Assembly (NCBI GenBank): GCA_904418995.1
Contig: CAJFQF010000002.1
Coordinates: 62,001 to 126,000 of the forward strand
DNA from: Heritagella_A intestinalis
GTDB taxonomy: Bacteria > Bacillota > Clostridia > Oscillospirales > Acutalibacteraceae
DNA length: 64,000 nt
Direction of reading: 5' to 3'
Shown: positions 16,446 through 25,349 of the stretch, piece after piece
Position numbering within the stretch: position 1 is the stretch's first letter
Layout: each line of letters begins with the position of its first letter
Program-made: the position numbers and the translations under genes
Notes under the pieces: generated by a model
Told to the model about the DNA's origin: nothing
Database searches by the model: none
The model's input: the letters and a program-made list of their open reading frames with translations, nothing else

Positions 16446-17540
16446 TCAGTCGGATTCCTTAGCCAGCATACCAATCTCAAACTCACGGCCCTTAACAACG
16501 TCAGCGCCAATCTCAATGTCATACCGGGTCTTCATAACACCGGTCTCCACATCGTTGCCGCTCATGCTGGTAAGGCCACCACGACGGAAGATGTTGACAG
16601 GAGAGGCGTTGCCCTGAGCAGTGAAATAGATACGGTCGGGGTTGTAGTAAGTCTCGAATGCAGACTTATCAGCCAGAGGCTTCATGTAGTTATAGGGATT
16701 GGGCAGTTCTACCAGAGCAGCGCCCTTATAGAAGCCGTTCAGGCCCACACGCGCCATTTCGTCTACCTGAGCGGCAGAGAAGAAGGGCACAGTGCTTTCA
16801 CCCACAGTCTTATAGCCGTTCCAATCGCAGATGGTAGACAGCACGGAGAAGTCACCGATAATGTTTACACGACCCATCCGGCGCATCTTGGCGATCATAT
16901 CATCCACAGCGGTCTGGGTGGGGGTGTCGGAATACTCAGCGAAGAAGCTCACATAATCGGTGTTGTTCTTCAGAGCGTTGTAAATGGTGTCCATCGCAAA
17001 AGCAATAGCCTTGTTATTCATATCAATCTGAATCTGACCTACCTCTTCAGCGGTAGTACCAGCAAAGTTACCAGATTCCAGCTCACGATAGTCTACCACC
17101 ATGCCGGAAGAAATCGTGTGGGTCACAACAGGATACTGCTTCCAATTCTTAGCGGCAAAAGTTACGTCTCCACCAGAAGCCTGGGCACGAGCATCCAGGC
17201 CTTCGTAGGTATAGGTCTTCACCATTGCCTGCTCGTTATAGCCAATCTCATGGTAGTTACCCATAAAAGAGAGAACCTTCATAGACTCCAGCAGCTTGGG
17301 CTGTACAATGAACTTGACAATCTCATTGATTTCGGCTCTGGCCTTGGAGTCGCCGTTGTTGCTCCGGTTGCCAAGAGCCTTCAGGGTAGCGACAGCATGA
17401 TCCTTTTCTTTGCCAAACTTGTCAGCATCGTTGCCGGAGAGCAGGGCAGAGCAGATCTCAACAAACTTCTTGAATTTGGCCTGATCCTTGATTACAACCT
17501 GGTCTCTCTGTGCGTTATTCAACTCAAAAGTATATTCCAT
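16446..17540 (-). CDS. Major capsid protein (HK97 fold expected)
   Basis: The protein is 364 residues, the usual size for a major capsid protein without a long delta domain. It starts at ATG 17540 behind AAGGAAAGGAA. The mid-region (MNNKAIAFAMDTIYNAL, then MIAKMRRMGRVNIIGDFSVLSTI) and the C-terminal YDIEIGADVVKGREFEIGML resemble HK97-type coat proteins. It follows the protease-scaffold gene and a small capsid gene, as expected. Hairpins on both sides isolate the transcript, fitting very high expression. Confidence 0.8.
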   Translation of the reverse strand: MEYTFELNNAQRDQVVIKDQAKFKKFVEICSALLSGNDADKFGKEKDHAVATLKALGNRSNNGDSKARAEINEIVKFIVQPKLLESMKVLSFMGNYHEIGYNEQAMVKTYTYEGLDARAQASGGDVTFAAKNWKQYPVVTHTISSGMVVDYRELESGNFAGTTAEEVGQIQIDMNNKAIAFAMDTIYNALKNNTDYVSFFAEYSDTPTQTAVDDMIAKMRRMGRVNIIGDFSVLSTICDWNGYKTVGESTVPFFSAAQVDEMARVGLNGFYKGAALVELPNPYNYMKPLADKSAFETYYNPDRIYFTAQGNASPVNIFRRGGLTSMSGNDVETGVMKTRYDIEIGADVVKGREFEIGMLAKESD

Positions 17541-17570
17541 GGTTTCATTCCTTTCCTTTGCATAAAAGAA

Positions 17571-17588
17571 GCTCCGCTTTAGCGGAGC
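17571..17588 (-). terminator. Intrinsic terminator upstream of major capsid gene
   Basis: A perfect 7-bp stem (GCTCCGC, TAAA loop, GCGGAGC), extendable by an A-T and a G-T pair, is followed on the minus strand by TTCTTTT. It lies between the small capsid gene and the major capsid gene. Confidence 0.7.
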
Positions 17589-17609
17589 CTGTTACTTGCT
17601 TTGTTTAGT

Positions 17610-18101
17610 TTAACCGCCAACGCCGGGGGAAGTGGTGGTGGGAGCCTGGGCAATTACCCGCACGGCAAGACCCTGGCCGTTGAAAGCAGTCTTTTCGATT
17701 ACCTCAAAATAGGTCAGGTAATCGGCAACATCGCTTACCTTTACCATCTTGCCATCTGTGCCAAAGCCCAGCTTATCGCCTACCGCAATAGAGCTGTACT
17801 CACCGGTTACCTGATCCATATCCAGATCCAGAATATAGCCATCCAGGCTCTTTACTCTGAACAGACGGGGATACTCACCAGGATTGATGACATACTCATT
17901 GGGGGAGTTCACTTCCGGCTTGTCATAACGGTTCATCACCAGAAATACATCCTCTTTGGCGGTAGTAGCGTTGGGCAGTGCCACCGTCTTGGCGGCGAAA
18001 TCAACGGTTACGCCCATACCGTTGTGCAGTACAACGGAAGTGGTGCAGTAGGGAATGTTCTGCGCAGCTTTATATGCGCCGATGTCTCTAAACTTAATCA
18101 T
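17610..18101 (-). CDS. Putative capsid decoration/stabilisation protein
   Basis: A 163-residue, beta-rich protein encoded between the protease-scaffold and the major capsid genes, the classic position for head decoration proteins. Start ATG 18101 is preceded by AAAAGGAGAT. It has a compact domain with GVTVDFAAKTVALPNAT, a GDKLGFGTDGKMVKV stretch and a Thr/Gly-rich tail. No signature is recognised, so the role is inferred from position. Confidence 0.5.
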   Translation of the reverse strand: MIKFRDIGAYKAAQNIPYCTTSVVLHNGMGVTVDFAAKTVALPNATTAKEDVFLVMNRYDKPEVNSPNEYVINPGEYPRLFRVKSLDGYILDLDMDQVTGEYSSIAVGDKLGFGTDGKMVKVSDVADYLTYFEVIEKTAFNGQGLAVRVIAQAPTTTSPGVGG

Positions 18102-18121
18102 AGCTTATCTCCTTTTCTCAA

Positions 18122-19273
18122 TTAGTCAAACATATCGCAGAAACCATCGTTTACGACGACCGTATACGATACGGGGCCAAAAATATCATCTACACGAGCA
18201 GCGGAATTCAGCTCCGCAGCCATAGATGCCTTCATCTGCCGGTAAGCAGCAGCTTCAATTTTCTCCGTAATCTGATTGATCTCAATACCGCAGCCCTCCG
18301 GGTCTTTTTCAAAGGCAGCGATTTCGTCTTTGGCAGCTTCTCGTTCCTTGGCGGAGTAGGGCTCCAAAGCAACATTCAGCTCGCCGACGCGCTCCTTCAC
18401 ACGCATTTCGGCCAGATCCTCCTGTACCAAATTATACTGCCGCATCAGATCCTCATATTTCTGGCTAAGAGCCTGATACTGCTTATCCAGGGCGTCCCTT
18501 TCCTCCAAAATAGATGCACGAGCATCTTCCAGCTCCTGAATCTTGTTGTCCTTCACTCCCATCTCGGCCTCATTGGACGCAATGGTGTCTTTGCACGCAT
18601 TGGTCTCATCCAGGCGGGAAAGAAGAGTTTCAAACAATTCTTTGATTTCTCTGTTGTCCATTAAATTGTCCTCCTCATTTTTTGCTTGATTCAATTCCAG
18701 CATCATTGCCGCAGGGTCACTGGGCTTAACGGTCAACACACAGTAGCCACTATAAACATACTCAATGGGCACCCGGTATTTGTCGTCTCCGCCTTTACCA
18801 TCCTTATAAATAATCCTCTGGTTCTCCTGGGTTCCGACAAATTCCACACTGCCATAAGTCGTCAGGCCAGCGTCCTGCCGCTCTTCCAGCCATTCTACAA
18901 ACTTGGGATACCGCTGCTGGTTGATGTATCCCAATGCCACCATTGCCTTGCGCTTTTCGCCATCTACCTCAACTTCTTCTATGTCCCAGCCATCAGCGCT
19001 GCCAACCTGCACAGAGTCTTCAAAAACTGGCATAGAACCAATTTCTCCTGTCAGGCCGTGGTCATAGGGGATTTCCTTATCATCATCCAGAAATCGTGCG
19101 CAAAATGGCATTCCGATAATGCTATCAGCGTTCTTCCTGGAATACTCTTCCAAGTATGTGATGCCATTGGCATTACAATGGGTTTCGTCAGGGTAGATTT
19201 CGTGCAATGCAAACTTAACGCGCCTTCTTCCATCTGGAGCAAGCGCCTGCGAAATTTCAAATGTGCTTTTCAT
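18122..19273 (-). CDS. Prohead maturation protease fused to scaffolding domain
   Basis: I chose ATG at 19273 (383 residues), 8 nt after GGGAGG; a GTG three codons upstream overlaps the ribosome site. Residues 1-200 resemble phage prohead serine proteases: His72 in YDHGLTGEIGS and Ser142 in TYGSVEF match the conserved catalytic pattern. Residues ~205-330 form a long charged coiled coil typical of scaffolds. Such a fusion makes a protease that also shapes the procapsid and is later degraded. An internal ribosome site and in-frame ATG at 18661 suggest that the scaffold part is also made alone, as lambda Nu3 is from the C gene. Confidence 0.82.
   Translation of the reverse strand: MKSTFEISQALAPDGRRRVKFALHEIYPDETHCNANGITYLEEYSRKNADSIIGMPFCARFLDDDKEIPYDHGLTGEIGSMPVFEDSVQVGSADGWDIEEVEVDGEKRKAMVALGYINQQRYPKFVEWLEERQDAGLTTYGSVEFVGTQENQRIIYKDGKGGDDKYRVPIEYVYSGYCVLTVKPSDPAAMMLELNQAKNEEDNLMDNREIKELFETLLSRLDETNACKDTIASNEAEMGVKDNKIQELEDARASILEERDALDKQYQALSQKYEDLMRQYNLVQEDLAEMRVKERVGELNVALEPYSAKEREAAKDEIAAFEKDPEGCGIEINQITEKIEAAAYRQMKASMAAELNSAARVDDIFGPVSYTVVVNDGFCDMFD
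18661..18675 (-). promoter_or_regulatory. Internal ribosome binding site for separate scaffold protein
   Basis: On the minus strand AGGAGG (18670-18675) lies 8 nt before an in-frame ATG (18661) at codon 205 of the protease-scaffold gene. The product would start MDNREIKELFETLL and contain only the coiled-coil scaffold plus C-terminus (179 residues). The match to a perfect ribosome site at ideal spacing, at the domain boundary, is unlikely by chance. Confidence 0.7.
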
Positions 19274-19293
19274 CCATATCACCTCCCTTTACA

Positions 19294-20880
19294 TCAAGTT
19301 GAAGGCTTGGGAGATGCATTCCCATTGTTGGACTTACTCTGTACCGTATTGGGGTTGTCACTGTCTACACTGGGACGTCCCGCAGTAGCAGATTGCGTAT
19401 ACATACTCTGATGGGGCGTAAAACGTTCGTCGAAACCGTTATCACGCTCATATTCCATCATAGAAATGTATCCGTCCACATCCATACCGGAGGCAGCCAC
19501 CAATGCCTGCAAAGAACCACCACAATCCGAATACAGGGTCTTCATATATCCAAAAAACTTATCCCTATTCACATAGGTAGTCGGTAAAATCTGAAAATCC
19601 ACTACGCAGCTTGGGTCACGAATTACCAGCGCGTTGACACACTTGTTGAGTTCTGTCATGAAGTCGCAAATCCAGGAATAGACATTCCCCGCCACAAGCT
19701 CCATGTTCAGGGTGGCCGTGGCATAGTTTCCTTTGGTGTTGCCATTCAGCGAACTGGAGGCAATTCCCAAATCAGCAGGCACCGCATCCTGGATAGCGGC
19801 CTCATTTTTTTCATCGAAAATCGAAGTATCAACGCTGATTTTATCCAGCTTAGTCCCAGAAGCCAGAGAAAAGAAGGTCATCCCCATTTGATTGCTTCGG
19901 CTCAGCAAAGCAGACTTCACAGTATCGTGCTGCGCCTTCTGCTGTTTATCTGTGAGGGCGCAACGGCCTTTTTCCTTCCCCTCTGGGAAAGTCTCATAGA
20001 TAATGACATTGTTAAGCTGGTCTAATACCCGCCGCTTTGTGTTGGTGAAATATTCCGCATACAGAATATCATCCAGAGCACAAACAGAAACCGGCACACC
20101 CCAGGGCTCATCAATTCCGGATTTTATTTTTGTGATAATGGTGTGTTTGTTGTCCAATCGCACCCAAGATCCCCGCACCTTGCTTCCAGGTGAACTGTAC
20201 GCTTCCCATGCATCCCGAATCTCTTTAGGGAAGGCCGCCACTCTCCGCTGCAAGTCCGGCTCCGCAAACTGCAAAAAGTATTTCAGGTCAAACGCCATCA
20301 CGTAGGAATTATTCTTTCTGCCGATGATTTTGCAGTAATCGACAGGAAGTGTGATGATAGTGGCGTTGATGTCCGTCTGGTTAATTTCTCTGACGTTGTA
20401 GACCTCAGCATCAGACAGATACTTCGGCAAGATGTTCTGAGAAGTAGGGGACAACTCAAAATACCCAAAGTAAATGCCATCATTGGCATCCTTGAGCAAT
20501 GCATCTCGTATGGCCTGCTTATACCGGATGCTATTTAGCACTTTCAGCATCTTAGAACGGTTACGGTCAAAGTTAGAAGACTTTCTCCCATTGCTTTTCT
20601 GGGTTTTGCAAACTGCTACACCATCCAGCGTGTGCATGGTGCGCATATAATCAACTGCACTGGTTACGCTCCCATTAGAGCGGTAAGCCCACCAAGCAAA
20701 CTCCCTAAGCTCTCTATTGTGTTCCATAGGATGTTTGATAAATCCCTGGATTGCCTCTATAGAATAAGGGGCGTCCACCAAAAAATCTGAGAAGATGGTG
20801 TACACTACCCCCAAGTCTGTATTGTACTCATAAGAAGAATCACCCGGCTTTTCGTTGACGGGCGCTTGATTGTTACTCAT
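19294..20880 (-). CDS. Portal protein
   Basis: The protein is 528 residues and is encoded between terminase and protease, the canonical portal location. It has a conserved-looking core (IRDAWEAYSSPGSKVRGSWVRLD, then WGVPVSVCALDDILYAEYF), central helices and a Ser/Asn/Pro-rich disordered C-terminus, all typical of portals. Portal forms the dodecameric DNA gate at the capsid vertex. Start ATG 20880 is preceded by GGTGAGG. Confidence 0.78.
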   Translation of the reverse strand: MSNNQAPVNEKPGDSSYEYNTDLGVVYTIFSDFLVDAPYSIEAIQGFIKHPMEHNRELREFAWWAYRSNGSVTSAVDYMRTMHTLDGVAVCKTQKSNGRKSSNFDRNRSKMLKVLNSIRYKQAIRDALLKDANDGIYFGYFELSPTSQNILPKYLSDAEVYNVREINQTDINATIITLPVDYCKIIGRKNNSYVMAFDLKYFLQFAEPDLQRRVAAFPKEIRDAWEAYSSPGSKVRGSWVRLDNKHTIITKIKSGIDEPWGVPVSVCALDDILYAEYFTNTKRRVLDQLNNVIIYETFPEGKEKGRCALTDKQQKAQHDTVKSALLSRSNQMGMTFFSLASGTKLDKISVDTSIFDEKNEAAIQDAVPADLGIASSSLNGNTKGNYATATLNMELVAGNVYSWICDFMTELNKCVNALVIRDPSCVVDFQILPTTYVNRDKFFGYMKTLYSDCGGSLQALVAASGMDVDGYISMMEYERDNGFDERFTPHQSMYTQSATAGRPSVDSDNPNTVQSKSNNGNASPKPST

Positions 20881-20891
20881 TTTTCCTCACC

Positions 20892-22688
20892 TCAATTCAC
20901 CAGCGGCATATAATCGTAATCCGATTGGTCAGAAAGCAAGTCCTGCTCTAATAAGGAGGCAAACCAGTTGGCATAAGATACGCTGGTATATCGATCCTTT
21001 GTATTGGTTCCTACCTCAAAAATTTTGTAAACGCCAGTTTGTTCACCACGCTCATATTCCAAAGCGATCATCTCACTGATGAGCTCTTGCGTCTCCAAGT
21101 AGGGACGTTCATAAAACACCATAGTATCGGCGTCCAGCGCATTGGCGTACTCTGGGATGTGGTTCAAAATATCATCCACCGCCTCATTGTGGCTAACCAG
21201 CAAATCAATACGTTTGCTTTCAAGCACGTCCCTCATACAAGTGGCAATGTCGCTGTTCAGCTTCTGGCTGGCATTGATTGCAAATACCACCGGCTCTGCA
21301 CCTGTTACGATAACCCGGTTCGCAATCGTCTCATCGTTGATGCATTGCCAGGCCCGATATTCCACATCCCGGTCTTCGTCGTAAAGGAACTTTGCCAGTC
21401 TATCGTATACCAAGATACCGCCGTTACGTGTGTCCAGTACGACATAATCGGCCCCAAAATCATAGAAGAGCTGCTTAATCCGGATTGCCTGACGATCCAC
21501 GTCACCGCCCTTGTTGGCCTCCATATAGGAGAGCACCCGGCGATACCCCTTCTTCACACTCACAACACTTCCGGAATTCGCTCCAGTCTTGTACTGCATA
21601 GACTCCGGAAGAAGCCGCACACAAGAGAACACCGAATTATCGTTATTCTTTCTGTCCACAAAGGCGATGTCACAAGACAAGACCCGTATTTCACCAGGCT
21701 GCTTGGGGATCTCATAGGGGTTTTTCTTTTTGGCCAATACATCCCCATTGTTCCGTGGATAAAAGCACTTGCGCAAGACCTGGTTCTGCGTAATCATCTC
21801 ATAAGAAAAGAAAGCGCTGGTATTTTCCCGCAGCATTTCGTTCTCATATTCAATGCGGAACGTCAGAGAGTCCAAAGACTGTTTGTCCGCCACAAGTTGT
21901 GCTTTGGTTTTGATGCCATGTCGCAAGGCGATAGAATAGTCCATTGCAATTAGGCAGCTGGAATTATCTTTGAACTTACCACGAATGAGGTTTTTACAGG
22001 TGTCCCAAATCCACTCAGAGGTTGTACCGCTGGAAGAAATATAGATATTGATAGGCTCTTCTATCAAATCCTTGTATTGGTCTTTTGTGGAAAACTCTGT
22101 TTGGCGAACAATCTGAAAAGGACGAAGAACGCTATCCACAATCTTTTTCTTCAAATGACGGAATTCTTCCAGTACCAAAACCGTACTGCGATACCCTCTG
22201 GAATTATCGTTGCCAGCGACCACTACAATGGAGCTCATGTTCCGGAACTTGACCTCAATATCGTTATTGTTCGTCTTGATGCCCACAATCTCACGAGCCA
22301 GGTTTGGACACCTCGGCACAAGCTCTTTTTCAATTTTCTCCTTTACAATCAAGGCAGCCTGCTTCTTTGTGGCGCTGGCCACCACAATATAGCTTCCCGG
22401 ATACAAGATACAACGTGCGCAGGCATATACGGCAATCAAAAAGGATTTGGCGGAGGCACGGGCTGCAACAATACCAATAGAGCCGAATAAATTCAGCAAG
22501 TATAGGCAAATAACCTGATACAAATACAGGGTCAGCCCAAAATAGTGCTGCACGAATGCTGGGATATTTCGGCGATAGAATGTTGTCCAATCAATAATAC
22601 GCTCTATGTGTTTAGGGCTTGCCAACCAAGACTCTGAGGAAAACTTGGTGTAGAGTTGGGCCTGGTTTTCATCCAACATCGTCATCAC
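20892..22688 (-). CDS. terL: Terminase large subunit
   Basis: The 598-residue protein has an ATPase half with AARASAKSF (75-83, Walker A-like with the Ser/Lys pattern of terminases) and VLVLEEF (170-176, Walker B plus catalytic Glu). The nuclease half begins at VLSCDIAF, where Asp340 is the first metal ligand, and continues to VVLDTRNGG. It pumps DNA into the prohead and cuts concatemers. The gene overlaps the end of the small-subunit-like gene by 20 bp. The first codon is GTG at 22688; ATG at 22685 is equally possible. Confidence 0.9.
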   Translation of the reverse strand: MMTMLDENQAQLYTKFSSESWLASPKHIERIIDWTTFYRRNIPAFVQHYFGLTLYLYQVICLYLLNLFGSIGIVAARASAKSFLIAVYACARCILYPGSYIVVASATKKQAALIVKEKIEKELVPRCPNLAREIVGIKTNNNDIEVKFRNMSSIVVVAGNDNSRGYRSTVLVLEEFRHLKKKIVDSVLRPFQIVRQTEFSTKDQYKDLIEEPINIYISSSGTTSEWIWDTCKNLIRGKFKDNSSCLIAMDYSIALRHGIKTKAQLVADKQSLDSLTFRIEYENEMLRENTSAFFSYEMITQNQVLRKCFYPRNNGDVLAKKKNPYEIPKQPGEIRVLSCDIAFVDRKNNDNSVFSCVRLLPESMQYKTGANSGSVVSVKKGYRRVLSYMEANKGGDVDRQAIRIKQLFYDFGADYVVLDTRNGGILVYDRLAKFLYDEDRDVEYRAWQCINDETIANRVIVTGAEPVVFAINASQKLNSDIATCMRDVLESKRIDLLVSHNEAVDDILNHIPEYANALDADTMVFYERPYLETQELISEMIALEYERGEQTGVYKIFEVGTNTKDRYTSVSYANWFASLLEQDLLSDQSDYDYMPLVN

Positions 22689-23622
22689 CCACTACAAATT
22701 CAGGATCTCTATCCCTGGACCCCGTAAGCAGATTCTTCAGCGGACGATACATATGGCGCTCAATATATTCCCCAATCCCAAAGAAATCCCAATACTTCTT
22801 TTTGTCGCTGAAATACTCGGCCGGTGTATATTTCTCAATAGATTGCAGCCAGACCCCATAGGCATCTTTGGAGGTGTCGGATACGGCAGCAACATTGATT
22901 TTGGCTTCCTTCATCATCTTGTGATAGAGTGTTGTGAGGTCTGCATAATCATCCAGCCGATTATCCTTCATGGCGCGTTCTTGCTGAAGTTTGATTTTAC
23001 ACAAGTCCTTGATCAAGCTGTCCTGCAATGGGTCATCGTTGTCCACATACTTGAGCAGCAGCTTATAATGGTTATCCAGAAAGCGATACTCCTCGACACC
23101 AAAGTCCTCGCCCCATCTGTCCATAGCTCGCACAGACGGCAACTTAGGTGCTTCATCCGGAGTATTTTCATATAGGTCATCTTCATCGTCATGGGTTTTA
23201 ATGCCCCGCTCCTCATCAATGGTATCATCATAGGTAACGCCTTTGTACTGCACCAGATTGGACTTGATCATATACTTCCGTATTAGGCTGTTAGGCTGCG
23301 GGGAGTTCATAGCAGCATACACGATGGCCCGGTTGTAATAGAGGTCAAACTTCATGCAAACTCGGCGGATAGCTTCCGCTTCGTTTTTCAGGACTTCCAC
23401 ATAATGGTTGTACAATTCTTCTAAGCACTTATTGCAGATGGGCAAATACATATTATTGTGATACCAGAGAGGGGACTTGGCTTTTGCGAAATTACCGCTT
23501 TGCTTGGTAAAACTGCGCGGACAACGAGTACAGTAATATACCCTTCGCTCTTCGTGCTTCCCATCTACGACAGCCGTTGTACTGCGCTGGGTTTGCTTTT
23601 TCTTTTTGATGCTCTTCTCCAT
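22669..23622 (-). CDS. Putative terminase small subunit with N-terminal zinc finger
   Basis: I chose ATG at 23622 (317 residues) because GGAAAGGGGGG precedes it. Near the N-terminus is a Cys4 zinc ribbon (YYCTRCPRSF and later ICNKCLEEL), then a largely helical, acidic region. It lies immediately upstream of, and overlaps, the large subunit gene. Small subunits recognise the packaging site; the helical nature and DNA-binding-type zinc ribbon fit this, although the length is above the usual 100-200 residues. Confidence 0.62.
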   Translation of the reverse strand: MEKSIKKKKQTQRSTTAVVDGKHEERRVYYCTRCPRSFTKQSGNFAKAKSPLWYHNNMYLPICNKCLEELYNHYVEVLKNEAEAIRRVCMKFDLYYNRAIVYAAMNSPQPNSLIRKYMIKSNLVQYKGVTYDDTIDEERGIKTHDDEDDLYENTPDEAPKLPSVRAMDRWGEDFGVEEYRFLDNHYKLLLKYVDNDDPLQDSLIKDLCKIKLQQERAMKDNRLDDYADLTTLYHKMMKEAKINVAAVSDTSKDAYGVWLQSIEKYTPAEYFSDKKKYWDFFGIGEYIERHMYRPLKNLLTGSRDRDPEFVVGDDDVG

Positions 23623-23652
23623 TGACACCCCCCTTTCCAATTAAAATAGAAA

Positions 23653-23677
23653 GGCCCTCCCACAATAGGGGAGAGCC
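23653..23677 (-). terminator. Terminator-like hairpin between HU gene and packaging genes
   Basis: On the minus strand GGCTCTCCC pairs with GGGAGGGCC (9 bp, one T-G pair), followed by TTTCTATTTT. It occupies the 62-bp gap between the HU stop and the small-terminase-like start, leaving no room for a normal promoter, so packaging genes appear to depend on read-through. Confidence 0.65.
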
Positions 23678-23684
23678 AGAGAAC

Positions 23685-24023
23685 TTACTCTTCTTCCGTT
23701 TCGATCTGCGTCACAACATCCGCCACATCTTCAGCAGGCGGCACAAAGTCTTCCCGCACCGCAATCCGGAAGTTCTTACTGGGTTCAAACTTTGGGACAT
23801 ACCGTTCAGAAGCAATATAGGATTCGCCGGTGCTGATATTGTAGCGCTTCATAGCCTTCCGCTTGTCGGCATAAAAGTCACCCACACCCTGGATGTGCAG
23901 TTTTTTACCAGTTTTCATTGCGTGGATAAAATACTTGACGACATCATCAAAAATCGTCGAAGCATCAGACTGGGTATATCCGGCAAACTTTGCAAAATCC
24001 CTGATAATTTCAGGTTTATTCAT
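23685..24023 (-). CDS. HU/IHF-family DNA-binding protein
   Basis: The protein is 112 residues. Residues 1-90 follow the HU pattern: an N-terminal helical part (NKPEIIRDFAKFAGYTQSDAS), the KKLHIQGVGDFYADKRKA strand region, a DNA-clasping arm, and VPKFEPSKNFRIAV at the end of the fold. An acidic tail (about 20 residues) is extra. HU proteins bend and compact DNA and could assist packaging or replication. It is followed by a terminator and lies just upstream of terminase. Confidence 0.88.
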   Translation of the reverse strand: MNKPEIIRDFAKFAGYTQSDASTIFDDVVKYFIHAMKTGKKLHIQGVGDFYADKRKAMKRYNISTGESYIASERYVPKFEPSKNFRIAVREDFVPPAEDVADVVTQIETEEE

Positions 24024-24041
24024 AAGCGTTAAACGCTCCTT

Positions 24042-25349
24042 TCAAACAATATTTGTATAGAGGACTGTGGTTAGCCCCTTGTCCTTATCATAAATAAATG
24101 ATTTGCATTGCCGCTTGGCATTATATCCCTGCTCTTCAGACCAGCGGCTCTTTGCAGAAATAGTGGGAAGACGCTGTATCCGGATATTGTGATCCTCTAC
24201 CAACACCTGTTCGCTGTGCATATGCTGCAACATCACTTCGCACGTATCGATGTCACTCCAATACTGCTTACCTTCATCCGCAACGATTCTGGGCAGCCTT
24301 TTGACATCTCCGTTATGAGCAAAGACGAAAAGGGTTCGCCCAAATTTGTAATACTTGCGCGGCTTAGGGGAACTGTCTACAGTAATACGGTCTGATTTTC
24401 TGAACCATGCCTCCACGTACTTTGCCAGTTTGAATCCGCTTACGGTATCGTGATTGCCGGGAATGTAGATAACGTCCACAGGAGCCAGATAAGATAACGC
24501 CCCAATAACCTGTACGATCATTGCGTACAACTGTTCACAGGCGTCGTAATAGTGCGTACAGTTGTCTTGGGGAGTCCCTTTATAGGTCATCCCAGAAGGG
24601 CCATCCGCATTGAGCATATCACCGCCAATAGTGAAGATAATCCGGTTAAAACGATACTGATATGTTCTTGAAATAATATCCTTGACAACCTTAAAGAAAA
24701 CTTCTTCTGCGATTTTACAATTATACTCATTGCCCGTAGTCATCATAGTGGACTGCAAGTTATAATGGAGATCACTGATAGGAATAATCAACAGCTTGTT
24801 TCCGTCCAAGTAGGACTCATCGTATTCCGTAAAGGGAGCGCCGACATCATCCGGCAAATTTCGTATCCATGCATCCAAGTCCTCCATCAAAATATCACTT
24901 GCCTTGGGACGCACGGTAATACGGCTTGCGCACAATCTTTTATTGCCAGCATCCCATTGACTGGATTTGGAGGAAACCAAATCAAAAAGTCTGGGGTCAT
25001 ACCCATGGGACTTTAGCAAAAATTCTGGATTGCGCAAGCATGAGTCATCCGTCACTTCAAACTCACACTCTGACACTTCTGTGTGATCTCCATTGATTTT
25101 GACAGTCTTTCTTTGCTGGGCTATCCCATCTTCGCCTCCAGGCGGAACCAAAGACCAGCCATTTGCAAGATACTCCCCAAGCAGCTTGTACCCTTTGCGA
25201 ATAGTATCCCTAGATTCAGGGTAGTGTAAATGCTGACAGCGAAAATCAGCAATATCCTGCCACTCGATTTCGCTGTTAGACTGCTTCTCAATCAGCATTC
25301 CAAGCTGCTGTTCCAGAAACTGTGTGGTAATAATAAGACCTCCATTCAC
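24042..25349 (-). CDS. Metallophosphoesterase (calcineurin-like), nuclease/phosphatase
   Basis: The protein is 435 residues with an N-terminal ~170-residue helical/linker region and a calcineurin-like core. The metal-binding motifs are in order: ISDLHYN (Asp193, His195), GGDMLN (242-247), GNHD (298-301), FAHNGD and a terminal HMH. Phage members of this family are often nucleases or repair phosphatases related to SbcD. It overlaps the PhoH stop by ATGTGA; the GTG at 25349 has no ribosome site, whereas GGAGG lies just inside, so the true start may be slightly downstream. The substrate is unknown. Confidence 0.8.
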   Translation of the reverse strand: MNGGLIITTQFLEQQLGMLIEKQSNSEIEWQDIADFRCQHLHYPESRDTIRKGYKLLGEYLANGWSLVPPGGEDGIAQQRKTVKINGDHTEVSECEFEVTDDSCLRNPEFLLKSHGYDPRLFDLVSSKSSQWDAGNKRLCASRITVRPKASDILMEDLDAWIRNLPDDVGAPFTEYDESYLDGNKLLIIPISDLHYNLQSTMMTTGNEYNCKIAEEVFFKVVKDIISRTYQYRFNRIIFTIGGDMLNADGPSGMTYKGTPQDNCTHYYDACEQLYAMIVQVIGALSYLAPVDVIYIPGNHDTVSGFKLAKYVEAWFRKSDRITVDSSPKPRKYYKFGRTLFVFAHNGDVKRLPRIVADEGKQYWSDIDTCEVMLQHMHSEQVLVEDHNIRIQRLPTISAKSRWSEEQGYNAKRQCKSFIYDKDKGLTTVLYTNIV

